64,000 nucleotides of DNA from UBA4416 sp038327195 (GTDB taxonomy: Bacteria; Bacteroidota; Bacteroidia; B-17B0; Aurantibacillaceae), in NCBI GenBank assembly GCA_038327195.1, contig JBBQKU010000007.1, positions 89,452 through 153,451 of the forward strand. The letters run 5' to 3'. Shown piece by piece: positions 1 to 9,134 of the stretch. The notes under the pieces were generated by a model. The model made no database searches, had not been told where the DNA came from, and saw nothing but the letters and a program-made list of their open reading frames with translations. The position numbers and the translations under genes are program-made. Positions within the stretch are counted from its first letter, which is position 1; the number at the start of each line of letters is the position of its first letter.

Positions 1-863
1 ACTGGAGTATGACCACTCGCTTTAATATCTACAGGATATAAAAATGGTAAATCAACTCCAATTTGAAAAACTCCAGATGATAGTGTGTATCCTTCTTCTC
101 CTGTAGGAAAAATTTGTGGCATCAAATTATAATCTCGTCTATGTAAGTGCACCATATCAGTAGTTTTAGTATAATTTAAAACGCTTAATACTGTTCCAGA
201 ATTATTAATATTGAATTTACTTAAGCCGTCAACATATGTTTGAGTATAAGTTGCCATTCCCATTGGGTTATAACGCCCATCAAATTTGTGACCACCAACT
301 AAGTAAAACATGGATCCAATTTTACCTAATTGCCCACCATTTATAGCAAAGCGACTATCAATAATTTGCTTAAAATTTGAAGTTATTGGTGTGCCATTTA
401 CAATAGAATTAATTAAACCACTTACTGAAACAGATGTTAAATTAGGGTATGTTACATGATCTGCTGCAGTTGCACTATAACCATAACCTCCAATTATATA
501 AAGCGAATCTTTATCCTGATAAAAATTCATATTCGTTGATTGCAATTGCTCTTTTAATCCGGTTGATAAACTATTTACAGAAGCAGTCCAATACTGATTT
601 GTATTTACGTCAATTACATAAATGTCAGTATTACTATTAACTGCTAAAAATGCATTAAATGGTTGGCGTGCATGAATTCCATCTTTTCTACCTCCAATAA
701 CCAACCATTTGCCACCAGATTGAGCAACTGCAAATGAATGCAAGCCCGGAAGACCTGTAACTGTAACAGGTTTTAATTTTACGGAATAATTAAATGGGAT
801 TGTTTGAGCATTGCTAATATTTAAAAAAGCAAAAATTGAAAGTAAAAAAGTTATTGTTTTCAT
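1..863 (-). CDS. Secreted kelch-repeat protein (5' part; 3' end outside the window)
   Basis: The reading frame opens with ATG at 861-863 and stays open to the window edge, so about 287 N-terminal residues are visible and the C-terminus is missing. The first 19 residues form a signal peptide with an N-A-Q cleavage site, so the product is exported. Kelch-type blades are recognisable (W-L-V-I-G-G-R and L-Y-I-I-G-G-Y, then F-Y-L-V-G-G-H), each the V/I-G-G strand of a propeller. Kelch propellers usually mediate protein or glycan contacts; the ligand here is unknown. A type IX secretion tail cannot be checked because the end is absent. The gene has its own promoter with a Crp/Fnr-like operator (881-924). 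Confidence 0.8.
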   Translation of the reverse strand, partial: MKTITFLLSIFAFLNISNAQTIPFNYSVKLKPVTVTGLPGLHSFAVAQSGGKWLVIGGRKDGIHARQPFNAFLAVNSNTDIYVIDVNTNQYWTASVNSLSTGLKEQLQSTNMNFYQDKDSLYIIGGYGYSATAADHVTYPNLTSVSVSGLINSIVNGTPITSNFKQIIDSRFAINGGQLGKIGSMFYLVGGHKFDGRYNPMGMATYTQTYVDGLSKFNINNSGTVLSVLNYTKTTDMVHLHRRDYNLMPQIFPTGEEGYTLSSGVFQIGVDLPFLYPVDIKASGHTP

Positions 864-880
864 AAAAGAGTATTATTTTT

Positions 881-924
881 TAAATGTACAGTATTTGAGT
901 TTTTTTTAATGTGACTTTTGTTAC
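881..924 (-). promoter_or_regulatory. Kelch-gene promoter with Crp/Fnr-like operator at about -41.5
   Basis: Read on the minus strand, GTAACAAAAGTCAC (911-924) lies upstream of TACATTTA (881-888), a near match to the Bacteroidota -7 element TAnnTTTG. The operator centre is 29.5 bp upstream of the first base of the -7 box. The same geometry occurs at three other promoters here (20664-20707, 23020-23063, 23932-23975). Expected transcription start is near 876, giving a leader of about 13 nt before the ATG at 863. Confidence 0.6.
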
Positions 925-930
925 TTATGG

Positions 931-1380
931 TTATAGATATATTATTTTTATGTTTAAGTTTATATTTTTTATTAAATCAAAACTAGCTTTTGTAAAATTT
1001 GGACGGTTTGTTAAGCCAATAGATTGAAAATTTGAAAATCCAATACCTTCTATTGGTAAAATAAACCCTTTATCTATTTTGCCATTCTCATTTTCATCAT
1101 GTAATATGTTTACAGCATATCTACCTTGAGAAAGATTACTAAAAGTTACCTTAGATGAACCGTCTTGTATTTTTGCTTTTAATATCTTAAAGCATTTTTT
1201 GTAATGCTCATCAGGTATCGTTCCATCTTTATTATATAAAGCAAACTGAACAATTCCTTTAGAATTTTGCAAACCTTTTACTTCTACAGTTAAAGAATAG
1301 GTATCTTCTTTTTGATAATTAAATGAAGATAAGGTTAATAAATAAATTCCGACAATCCCTAATAATAGTAAATATTTCAT
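931..1380 (-). CDS. DUF2141-family exported protein
   Basis: This 149-residue protein has an N-terminal signal or anchor segment (about residues 3-20). The following beta-rich domain is typical of DUF2141: a V-E-V-K-G-L-x-N-x-K-G strand start, a central A-L-Y-N, and the acidic loop H-D-E-N-E-N-G-K-I-D near residue 98. The family is widespread in Bacteroidota and its biochemical role is not known. It is the last gene of the RND efflux operon, starting one base after the pump gene ends, so it may assist envelope export. Family assignment is fairly sure; function is not. Confidence 0.8.
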   Translation of the reverse strand: MKYLLLLGIVGIYLLTLSSFNYQKEDTYSLTVEVKGLQNSKGIVQFALYNKDGTIPDEHYKKCFKILKAKIQDGSSKVTFSNLSQGRYAVNILHDENENGKIDKGFILPIEGIGFSNFQSIGLTNRPNFTKASFDLIKNINLNIKIIYL

Positions 1381-1381
1381 T

Positions 1382-4300
1382 TTATTTCAATTTTCTATTT
1401 GAAATTTTTTCTTTTAAACGATCTACTAAATAATAAACCATTGGCACTAAATAAACAGTTAATATCAATGATGAGAATAGTCCTCCGATAATTACCCAAG
1501 CCAATCCGTTTTTCCATTCACTGGCTGTTCCTTTACCAAGAGCAATTGGTAACATCCCAATTATCATGGCTATAGTTGTCATTAAGATTGGACGCATACG
1601 ACCTTTGCCTGCAATGATTAAAGCTTCTTTGTAATGCTTCCCTTCAGCTTTTAATTGGTTTGTAAAGTCTACAATTAATATGGCATTTTTAACTACTAAG
1701 CCCATCAACATAATTAAACCAAGTAATGCAAATAAACTCAAATTATTCAAAGATAAATTTAAAGCTAAAAATGCGCCAATAGCAGCTACTGGGATTGAAA
1801 ATAACACCACAAATGGATAAATGAAACTATCATATAAAGCCACCATAATTAAATAAATTAATAAGAATGAAATTAATAAAACAGAACCTAATGCTCCAAA
1901 GCTATCATTTTGTCTTTTAATGTCACTACCCCAAGTCATTTCAATTCCATCAGGTAATGGATTTTTATTTATATAAGCGACTACTTCATCTGCAACTGTA
2001 CCTGAAGGTCTGCCAAGCGCATCGGAGGTAAGTGTAACTGCTGGTTGTCTATCTTTTCTTTCTAATAAGGATGGAGAATTATCTCGCTCTATCGTCGCAA
2101 ATTGTGATACATCTATTGGTATGCCCATTGGATTAACGATTGACAGACGTTGCACATCTTCATAGTTTTGTCTATTGTAACCATCAAACCAAATTCTCAC
2201 CGGATATTCTGTTCCGTTTTCTGTTAATGTGGCATCATCATTGCCAGTAAACGCTGTTCTTAAATTCATACCAACATAAGCTATAGTTAAACCTAATCGT
2301 TGCATTTTATCTTTATCGGGAATTATTTTGTATTCAGGACTTCCTTGCTCTACTGATAATCGAACGTTATCAGAACCTGGAATTTTTTCAATAACTGATT
2401 TTAAATCATTACCTGTTTTCATTACTAAATCCAAATTATTTCCACTTAATGTAATTTCAATTGGTGCTGAACGTGGTATTAATCCTAAAGCTGCCATAGA
2501 ATAATTTATACTTGGAAACTTCGCTTTTAATTCTTCTCGAAGTGTTTTCATAAAATATTCAGTTGGTTGGTTGTTGCGTTCTTTAGCCGATTTCAATTGA
2601 ATAGTGAATTCAGTTTTATTAGCTGATCCTACACCTAAACTTCCGATGCCTGTACTTGGGCCACCTATGTTACTGAAAACAGTAGAGACATCTGCTTGTT
2701 TGATAATATAGGTTTCAATTTTTTGAGCAATTAAATTGTTTTGTTGAATGGAAGTTGATTTATCAAACTCCAAAGCCATACGAAATTTACCTTGATCACC
2801 AGTAGAAATAAGTTCTTTACCAATAATACCTTGTTTCATTACTCCCAAAGTAACAGCAAAAAGAAAAATAACAATGCCCGTAAAAATTAACTTATGGCTA
2901 AGTATCCATTCTAATTGTTTGCCATACCAATTTGTGAAATTGTCTAATTGATGCTCAAAGCCAAGCAGAAAACGATTGAAGAAGTTAGTGGGTTGCAAAT
3001 CTTCTTTCTTACCAATTCTTGATGCTAACCAAGGTGTAAGCGTAAAGCCAACTAACAAACTTGTTAGGGTTGAAGTTACAACAACTACTGAAAATTGTTT
3101 GAGCATATCTGCCACAAATACTTGCAAAAACAATATCGGTAAAAACACAACCACGTCAACCAATGTGATAGACAATGCTGAAAATCCAATTTCCATTCGT
3201 CCATCCATTGAGGCAGTGCGTTTTTCTTTTCCCATGTCTAAATGCCTTTGAATGTTTTCCAAAACTACTGTGGCATCATCCACCAAGATTCCAATAATTA
3301 AAGACATGGCGAGTAAGGTCATTAAATTTAGTGTGTATCCTAAAAGCCACATTACTGCAAAGGCTGTTACCAATGATGTTGGGATCGCAATAATAACTAT
3401 TAACGAGTTTCTAAAACTTCGTAAAAATAAAAGCATTACTAACGAAACTAATATAACCGCTAAACCTAAATCAAAAACAACTGAATTAACTGCTGCAATT
3501 GTATTGTCGGTACTATCATCAGCAATGATAAATTTTACAGCTGAATTTTTGTTTTGTGCTTCAATGCTTTTAAATTTTGCACGTACCATTTTTGAAACAT
3601 CAACAGCATTTGCATCTCCTTGTTTTTTTAACATAATTCCAATGCCATCTTTTCCGTTGTATCTGCTTATAGAAGTCGTTTCTTTTATTCCATCAACTAC
3701 TTGAGCTACATCTTTTACATAAACAGGACTACCCAGTATTGGCAAAGCTACCTGAACATTTTTTATATCATCAATTGTTGCAAATTTTCCTGTTAAACGA
3801 ACAGAATTGTTTTCCTGATCCGTTTGTACTTTTCCAGCAGGTAAATCTAAGCCTGAACGATTAATTGCCTCAACAACCTGATATAATGAAATCTTATATA
3901 ATTTCAGTTTATCTCGATTTGCTTTTACTTGTATCTCTCGTTCTTCACCACCCAAAATTGTCAACTCTGCAACTCCCTTTATTTGTTGAATTTGCGGAAG
4001 ATATTCGTCTTTCATTTTTTGATAGAACTCGGTTGCTGGCAAATTACTTGTAGCACTAATTGACATGATTGGTAAATCATTTGGCGAAACTTTACTCATT
4101 ACAGGACTTAAAATATCCTGCGGTAAATCTTTTCGAATGTTGTCAATGTAGCGTTGTGCATCTTGCATGGTTTTATCCAAATCAGTTCCATATTTCAGAT
4201 TTGCAATAATGATAGATGCGTTTGGTAAAGATTTAGTTACCAAATAATCCACTCCTTCTAAATTGGATAAAGCATCTTCAATTTTTCGAGACACTGATGT

Positions 4301-4480
4301 TTCTACTTCATTTGGTTCTGCACCCGGATACACCGTTTTAATAACCACAACTGGTTGATTAAAATCAGGCATCAATTCATAGCTCAAGTTTTTATATCCG
4401 ATAATACCTAACAATGTTAGGACGCTAAAAAGAACTATAATTAGCGATGGACGTTTGATTGATATTTCTGTAATATTCAT
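1382..4480 (-). CDS. RND-family efflux pump, inner-membrane permease (AcrB/MexB type)
   Basis: At 1032 residues this is full length for an RND permease. It has the N-terminal helix starting I-S-I-K-R-P, large periplasmic loops after TM1 and TM7, and the TM4 proton-relay pair D401-D402 in the motif L-V-D-D-A-T-V-V-L-E-N. The paired acids and sequence style suggest export of hydrophobic or amphiphilic compounds rather than metals, unlike the CusA-type pump at 24545. It would work with the adaptor at 4489 and the channel at 5563, transcribed just before it. The TetR-family gene in the same operon is the obvious regulator. Substrate unknown. Confidence 0.93.
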   Translation of the reverse strand: MNITEISIKRPSLIIVLFSVLTLLGIIGYKNLSYELMPDFNQPVVVIKTVYPGAEPNEVETSVSRKIEDALSNLEGVDYLVTKSLPNASIIIANLKYGTDLDKTMQDAQRYIDNIRKDLPQDILSPVMSKVSPNDLPIMSISATSNLPATEFYQKMKDEYLPQIQQIKGVAELTILGGEEREIQVKANRDKLKLYKISLYQVVEAINRSGLDLPAGKVQTDQENNSVRLTGKFATIDDIKNVQVALPILGSPVYVKDVAQVVDGIKETTSISRYNGKDGIGIMLKKQGDANAVDVSKMVRAKFKSIEAQNKNSAVKFIIADDSTDNTIAAVNSVVFDLGLAVILVSLVMLLFLRSFRNSLIVIIAIPTSLVTAFAVMWLLGYTLNLMTLLAMSLIIGILVDDATVVLENIQRHLDMGKEKRTASMDGRMEIGFSALSITLVDVVVFLPILFLQVFVADMLKQFSVVVVTSTLTSLLVGFTLTPWLASRIGKKEDLQPTNFFNRFLLGFEHQLDNFTNWYGKQLEWILSHKLIFTGIVIFLFAVTLGVMKQGIIGKELISTGDQGKFRMALEFDKSTSIQQNNLIAQKIETYIIKQADVSTVFSNIGGPSTGIGSLGVGSANKTEFTIQLKSAKERNNQPTEYFMKTLREELKAKFPSINYSMAALGLIPRSAPIEITLSGNNLDLVMKTGNDLKSVIEKIPGSDNVRLSVEQGSPEYKIIPDKDKMQRLGLTIAYVGMNLRTAFTGNDDATLTENGTEYPVRIWFDGYNRQNYEDVQRLSIVNPMGIPIDVSQFATIERDNSPSLLERKDRQPAVTLTSDALGRPSGTVADEVVAYINKNPLPDGIEMTWGSDIKRQNDSFGALGSVLLISFLLIYLIMVALYDSFIYPFVVLFSIPVAAIGAFLALNLSLNNLSLFALLGLIMLMGLVVKNAILIVDFTNQLKAEGKHYKEALIIAGKGRMRPILMTTIAMIIGMLPIALGKGTASEWKNGLAWVIIGGLFSSLILTVYLVPMVYYLVDRLKEKISNRKLK

Positions 4481-4488
4481 TTTATAAA

Positions 4489-5538
4489 TTATTTAGGAAT
4501 TACATTGGCATTGTTAAACAGATTAATAAATCCATTAGTGATGATTACATCACCATCTTCTAATCCTTTTGATACAACCGTTTTGTTTTTTATTTTTTGT
4601 GCAATTGTTATGTCATTTAGTAAAGCCTTTCCGTTCTTCACTTTATAAACTTGAGGTTGGCTAGACGTGCCAACAATAGCAGAAGCCGGTATAATGATTC
4701 CCATTTTTTGATTTTCATTTTTCAAATTTACTTTACCGAACATTCCCGATTTGATTTTTAAATCGGAGGTGTTGTTTACGATAAACTGAACTGGAAAACT
4801 ACTGCCTATATTGGCTTTGCTGCCTATCATTGTTGCTTTACCCGACAATAGCAAATCCGAATAGGCATCTGCATTAATTGAGAAGGTTTGATTTAATTGA
4901 AATAACCCCAAATCATTTTCAGATACATTTACTGTAAATTTTAGAACTGAAATATCTGTAATTTGAAGCAATGGCACACCCGGTGCAGCAAATGCTCCCT
5001 CTTCAGTAAGTTTTGCAGTAACCACTCCATTAAACGGTGCTTTGATGGTTGTTTTACTAATTTGTTCAAGCAAAGTTGCTCTTTGAACTTTAGCAGATTT
5101 TAAACCTAATTCTGCTTTTTCTAATTGAACCCCTTGTACAGCATCTGCATTCGCTAAAACAGTAAATCGTTTTACATCAGCTTCTAATCCTTCAACTTGA
5201 ACCTCCGCTGATTGTAATTGCAATTTCAATAGTGAATTATCTAAATGAATTAATGATTGCCCCTTTGTCACAAAAGTTCCAACATCAACTAAAATATCAT
5301 TTATCTTGCCTTGTACCTCAGTGCTAAGTTTTGTTTCTTTGTTAGGCTCAAACGTACCTGAATAGGCGAATTCGGTGCCAATTAATTCGGATTTTATTGT
5401 ATCTACCTGAACATTGATGGCTTTTTCTTTATCGTATTGATAAACTTTATCTTTTACGATTTCTTTATTGCCTTTTAATTTGACAACTACAATTGCAATT
5501 AATGCTAATGGTATGATGATGTATAAAACCTTTTTCAT
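4489..5538 (-). CDS. RND efflux periplasmic adaptor (HlyD/MFP family)
   Basis: This 349-residue protein has an N-terminal hydrophobic anchor (residues 3-20) and the usual adaptor order: beta-barrel/lipoyl half, a coiled-coil hairpin around residues 100-165 (L-Q-L-Q-S-A-E-V-Q-V-E and G-L-K-S-A-K-V-Q), the second lipoyl half with the signature I-K-A-P-F-N-G-V-V-T, then barrel and membrane-proximal domains. It links the permease (1382) to the TolC-type channel (5563). The gene is 8 bp upstream of the permease gene on the same transcript. No lipobox cysteine is present, so it is membrane-anchored rather than a lipoprotein, unlike the CusB-type adaptor at 28908. Confidence 0.92.
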   Translation of the reverse strand: MKKVLYIIIPLALIAIVVVKLKGNKEIVKDKVYQYDKEKAINVQVDTIKSELIGTEFAYSGTFEPNKETKLSTEVQGKINDILVDVGTFVTKGQSLIHLDNSLLKLQLQSAEVQVEGLEADVKRFTVLANADAVQGVQLEKAELGLKSAKVQRATLLEQISKTTIKAPFNGVVTAKLTEEGAFAAPGVPLLQITDISVLKFTVNVSENDLGLFQLNQTFSINADAYSDLLLSGKATMIGSKANIGSSFPVQFIVNNTSDLKIKSGMFGKVNLKNENQKMGIIIPASAIVGTSSQPQVYKVKNGKALLNDITIAQKIKNKTVVSKGLEDGDVIITNGFINLFNNANVIPK

Positions 5539-5562
5539 TCTCTGTTATTTTTAATTATTAAT

Positions 5563-6897
5563 TTATTTCGTGTTTAAAATATTTCCCGATACTTTTTTTA
5601 ATTCTAAGTCCGCTTTCATTACATCCACCAAAGCAGATAAATAGTTTTGCTGAGCTTCCTTTTGGGTGTTATCTGAAAGTAAAACATCTGTTAAAGAAGC
5701 GACACCTTCTTTTTGCTGAATAAGTGTTTTTGAATAAATTGTTTCAGCTAAAGATAATTGTGATTTTGAATTTAATAAATTAGAACTCGCAACTTCATAT
5801 TGCATTTGCGCATTTTCAATCTGAACATTTTGTTTATCATTAAATAATTCTATTCGAGTTGTATTTTGTTTTAATTCTTCTTTCTTTTGGAAAATACGAT
5901 GTTCTAAAGTAGTTCCAGCAAACATTAACCACGACATTTTAACTCCAGCAAAACCAATAGGATATGTTTTAAAGAAATCATTTGTGCCACTATAGTTGCC
6001 AAATCCGGTAGTTCCATATGTTCCATAAAGAGAGAAAGATGGTAGGTGTGATAGTTTTAATGTTTTTATTTCCGATTTTAAAAGCAGTGTTTTAGTATTA
6101 AACAATAAAATATCAGTATTTGGTTTAGTTGTATACTTTACGATTTCAGATGATGTGTTAAATGTTTCTTCAATGGTAATTTGTCTGGATAGTGTTATGC
6201 CTAATTGAAGTTTTAACAAATTTAGAATTTGTTGTAGCTGTGCATTAGCTTTGCTTAGCTGTGTATTTAGCTGACTTTGTTGAAGTTTAATTTTATCGAC
6301 GTCTGTACCCTTTGCCATTTGTTGTAAATAAAGCAATTGAATATTACTGAGTAATTTTTCACTATTACTTATTCCGTTTTTGATAAACACTATTTGATTA
6401 GAAACTAATTGTGCATTGTAATACAAATTCGAAACATCAAATACAACTTGCTCTTCAGTTTGTTGAAATTGTATTTGAATTATTTCCTTAGCTCTTTTTG
6501 ATACTGTAATTGCCCCAATAGTTTGAGGATTGTATAAAGGCACATCGAGTGTTAGGTTTGCGTTTAAGTTATGAGGCACCCCAAATTGAGCCTCTTTATA
6601 TACGCCTGCTGGCCCACCAAAAATAGATGCTGGTAATAATTGATAAGGCAAATCGGTGTAATAGCGATAATCTACGTTTCCATACAATTTTGGAATTAAG
6701 CCACCCTTTGCTTCTTTGTTTCGCTCATTAGCAATTTTAATATCGCCTTGTGCAATTTTTAAAGTTTTATTATGTATTAATGCAGTATCAGTACATTGTT
6801 TAAGACTCCAATTTTGTGCTTCAGAATTGGTTGTGGAAATTAAAACGGAAATAACCATTATAATTTTCGTTTTTATTAAGTAAGTGTTTACTAACAT
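5563..6897 (-). CDS. TolC-family outer-membrane efflux channel
   Basis: This 444-residue protein has a signal peptide (cleavage probably after the S-E-A-Q region near residue 27; an in-frame ATG at residue 14 is an alternative start). Two TolC-like repeats follow, each with a long helical hairpin and an amphipathic strand pair. Visible cues are W-S-L-K-Q-C-x-D-x-A-L near the start, the first strand pair G-N-V-D-Y-R-Y-Y, and the second S-L-Y-G-T-Y-G. It is the outer-membrane exit duct of the tripartite pump encoded directly downstream, with 24 bp to the adaptor gene. Confidence 0.9.
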   Translation of the reverse strand: MLVNTYLIKTKIIMVISVLISTTNSEAQNWSLKQCTDTALIHNKTLKIAQGDIKIANERNKEAKGGLIPKLYGNVDYRYYTDLPYQLLPASIFGGPAGVYKEAQFGVPHNLNANLTLDVPLYNPQTIGAITVSKRAKEIIQIQFQQTEEQVVFDVSNLYYNAQLVSNQIVFIKNGISNSEKLLSNIQLLYLQQMAKGTDVDKIKLQQSQLNTQLSKANAQLQQILNLLKLQLGITLSRQITIEETFNTSSEIVKYTTKPNTDILLFNTKTLLLKSEIKTLKLSHLPSFSLYGTYGTTGFGNYSGTNDFFKTYPIGFAGVKMSWLMFAGTTLEHRIFQKKEELKQNTTRIELFNDKQNVQIENAQMQYEVASSNLLNSKSQLSLAETIYSKTLIQQKEGVASLTDVLLSDNTQKEAQQNYLSALVDVMKADLELKKVSGNILNTK

Positions 6898-6913
6898 AAT
6901 TAGACAAATTTTT

Positions 6914-7201
6914 TTATTTAATTAATATTAATTGAGTATCTACAATACCTTGTACCCAATGTTTTACGTTTGATTCAATGTTAACCATATCGCCACTTGA
7001 AAGATTTTCCGTTACACCGTTTTCATTTTTAAAAACCGCATTGCCATTAATGCAAATGAGTAAAGCTGGTACAGTTGTGATGTGTTCTTTTAAAACGCCT
7101 GCGGCTTTAATTTGTAAAGCAGTAACGTTTCCTTCTGTAGTAGAAAATACTTTTTTAGCACTTACAGGTTTTTCTTCGGTATGAATTGATTTTATGTTCA
7201 T
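6914..7201 (-). CDS. Small cupin-domain protein
   Basis: I chose the ATG at 7199-7201 (95 residues). An in-frame TTG at 7219 would overlap the upstream gene by 8 bp and add six residues. The protein is a single cupin beta-barrel: G-V-L-K-E-H-I-T-T-V-P-A, then G-x-A-V-F then G-D-M-V-N-I, and a late H in V-K-H-W-V. Only some of the metal-binding histidines of classical cupins are present (H near residue 40 and near residue 81), so metal binding is uncertain. It may be a ligand-sensing or stress accessory to the efflux operon. Confidence 0.75.
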   Translation of the reverse strand: MNIKSIHTEEKPVSAKKVFSTTEGNVTALQIKAAGVLKEHITTVPALLICINGNAVFKNENGVTENLSSGDMVNIESNVKHWVQGIVDTQLILIK

Positions 7202-7211
7202 GATTTCTATT

Positions 7212-7697
7212 TTATTCAAAGTATAGGTTAAATGTTTTATAAGAAGCCTTTATTTCTTCAAATGTGCGTAATGCCTCATCGCTATTTTTTGATTTATTTA
7301 ATTTGTCTACCATATCGATATAAGGCAACAACCATTTATGTAATTCATCATGGGCTTTTCCTTCCATTGTGCAATTTGAGGTTAAACGATCAATGTTTTT
7401 CTGCAAGCTTGCTCCAATTTGAGTGAAGTCAATCAATTCGGTATGTTTAGTTTCCGAAAAACGATTAATATCTGATTCCATGTTTCTGATATGTTGCATC
7501 ATTTCTGAAACAACCTTCCATTTAGCTCCGTTGTTTAATTCAATAGAATCACTTTCAGAATGTTGGTGTTCACCTTCGTTAGTTGATTCTAATGGTTTGA
7601 TACTCGAAACCTCACTATTTTCCTTGTTTACAGAATTGTTGCAGCCATAAGTAATGACTACAAAAACCATAGTTAATATTGCGAAACACTTTTTCAT
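7212..7697 (-). CDS. Lipoprotein of unknown function in the efflux operon
   Basis: This 161-residue protein has a type II signal peptide with lipobox V-I-T-Y-G-C (Cys19). A Ser/Glu-rich linker (about residues 20-52) follows, then a helical domain with regular spacing of hydrophobics (M-M-Q-H-I-R-N-M-E-S-D-I and N-I-D-R-L-T-S-N-C). The helical part resembles heme- or metal-free four-helix periplasmic proteins, but I do not recognise a named family. It contains H66 plus several further His and Met residues, so a metal-sensing role is possible but only inferred. It sits 5 bp after the upstream gene and 10 bp before the cupin gene. Confidence 0.7.
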   Translation of the reverse strand: MKKCFAILTMVFVVITYGCNNSVNKENSEVSSIKPLESTNEGEHQHSESDSIELNNGAKWKVVSEMMQHIRNMESDINRFSETKHTELIDFTQIGASLQKNIDRLTSNCTMEGKAHDELHKWLLPYIDMVDKLNKSKNSDEALRTFEEIKASYKTFNLYFE

Positions 7698-7702
7698 TTA
7701 TG

Positions 7703-8089
7703 CTAAACTTTTTTTGTTATGAAGAACCATGATATACCTGCAAATGCTCCGGTAATCCCAATTCGGGAAAGCATTGCTCTAATTGTTTTTTGCTCATAAA
7801 TTCCGCCTGTATTAGCGTGAATTAATAAACCAACAAAACTCACAACAAGAATTGTTGTGGTAATTAAAAGTAATTTTGTTGCCCACGTTTTTTCTGTAAA
7901 TAATCCGTATGCACCGAATAGATATAGGAAACCCGCAATAAAATTTGAGACTACGACAAATAACACATAATTACCTTCCTTTGCTCTTATTCCAAACAAA
8001 TCAAATATTACGGAAGTACTCATAAACAGAGTTATTAGTGCGAATAGAGTTATGATAACTGCTGATGCTTTTAAAATAATTGGTTTCAT
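7703..8089 (-). CDS. Four-helix integral membrane protein of unknown function
   Basis: The 128-residue product consists almost entirely of four hydrophobic segments (about residues 5-30, 43-65, 70-93 and 106-125), with a short extracytoplasmic or cytoplasmic loop H-A-N-T-G-G-I-Y-E-Q between the third and fourth. The layout resembles small DoxX/DUF4345-like membrane proteins, but no diagnostic motif is visible and I would not name a family. It lies directly after the TetR gene (10 bp) in the efflux operon and probably shares its regulation. Confidence 0.65.
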   Translation of the reverse strand: MKPIILKASAVIITLFALITLFMSTSVIFDLFGIRAKEGNYVLFVVVSNFIAGFLYLFGAYGLFTEKTWATKLLLITTTILVVSFVGLLIHANTGGIYEQKTIRAMLSRIGITGAFAGISWFFITKKV

Positions 8090-8099
8090 GAGATTTTCT

Positions 8100-8699
8100 T
8101 TATTTTTTAGTTTCTAACATTTTTAAAATGCCATTTAGTACTTTATGCCCATCTTTTACTAAATCTGATTTATGACCTGTTAATTTCCATTTAAGAACAG
8201 TTATTCTCATGCCTCCCATTATAATTGTTGCGGTTGTACTAACTCCGACCATTTTGCTAAAAGAGCCATCAGATTGTCCTTTTTTAACAATGTTCTCAAT
8301 GTGATTTTGCATTAGTTCCATGAGAGAAGAAACTGTTTTTGATAACTCCTTATTAAATTGAAAAATACTTTCCGAAAATATGATACTTACAATGGAAGGT
8401 TTATTTACAAATGTTTTTAATTGAGAATCAAAAATCCCTTTCAGTAATTCAGAAGGACTAACATCTTTATTTGAAAGTACAATCGATAAACGACTCTTCA
8501 TAGTTTGAATAAAAAAACTTAGAATACCATGTAATATATCATTTTTGCTTTTAAAATGACGATACAATGCAGCTTCTGATAGATTTAAATCTTTTGATAA
8601 TGTCTTTATAGTTAAATCTTGAATTCCGTGTTTATCAATTCGATTTGCAGCAGCTTCAATTATTTCTATTTGTCTATTTGTAAATATTTCATTTTCCAT
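8100..8699 (-). CDS. TetR/AcrR-family transcriptional regulator
   Basis: This 199-residue protein has the standard N-terminal helix-turn-helix (about residues 8-55: I-I-E-A-A-A-N-R-I, T-I-K-T-L-S-K-D-L, then L-S-E-A-A-L-Y-R-H-F-K-S-K). A divergent all-helical ligand domain follows. Y-R-H-F in the recognition helix is the family hallmark. It overlaps the upstream membrane-protein gene by 11 bp and precedes the efflux genes, so it is probably the autoregulated repressor of this operon. Its operator is not obvious; the -7 element of the operon at 9135-9142 is itself part of a short TTAC-N4-GTAA palindrome. Confidence 0.92.
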   Translation of the reverse strand: MENEIFTNRQIEIIEAAANRIDKHGIQDLTIKTLSKDLNLSEAALYRHFKSKNDILHGILSFFIQTMKSRLSIVLSNKDVSPSELLKGIFDSQLKTFVNKPSIVSIIFSESIFQFNKELSKTVSSLMELMQNHIENIVKKGQSDGSFSKMVGVSTTATIIMGGMRITVLKWKLTGHKSDLVKDGHKVLNGILKMLETKK

Positions 8700-9102
8700 T
8701 TTCTATCTTCATTTTATAAAACGATATTCCTAACCATATTACTGAAGCCGTCATACTAATTGCACCTATAAGTACAAAAATTGGCGGCGCTCCTAAATAA
8801 ACTTCTAATAAAATACCAGTCGGCATTAAAAGACCAATTAATCCGAGCCAAGAAATGGCATTTGTATTTTTTAGATTATTTTTAAACTGTAATAATAAAA
8901 ATCCTATTAAAATATTTAAGAAAGCAAATAGATTCCCGTGAACATGTGCGAGTCTAGTTTCAAAATGCTTTCCAATGGAATATGTATTTATCCAATCTTC
9001 TTTACCAGGAGCAAAGTCTCTTAAATAAATCAATACAAAACCATATAACATAAATAAGCCCATTACTAAAAATCCGATTGCAATATTGTTTTTTCCTTTC
9101 AT
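8689..9102 (-). CDS. Small membrane protein with conserved-looking histidines, first gene of the efflux operon
   Basis: The 137-residue product has four transmembrane segments (about residues 7-27, 55-73, 86-103 and 107-128). Two histidines fall in R-L-A-H-V-H-G-N-L-F-A at the start of the second segment, a pattern reminiscent of heme- or metal-liganding helices in oxidase-like membrane proteins, but too little to assign a family. It is the promoter-proximal gene of the operon, with a -7 element TACTTTTG (minus strand, 9135-9142) about 33 bp upstream. The last 11 bp overlap the TetR gene, which suggests translational coupling. Confidence 0.65.
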   Translation of the reverse strand: MKGKNNIAIGFLVMGLFMLYGFVLIYLRDFAPGKEDWINTYSIGKHFETRLAHVHGNLFAFLNILIGFLLLQFKNNLKNTNAISWLGLIGLLMPTGILLEVYLGAPPIFVLIGAISMTASVIWLGISFYKMKIENGK

Positions 9103-9134
9103 GATAATTATTATAGTTAGTTAGTATTCACTTA

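Noticed and set aside
2976..3704. Two plus-strand open frames opposite the RND pump gene
   Set aside because: They lie wholly inside a full-length conserved gene on the other strand, show no family features and have biased composition from the opposite frame.
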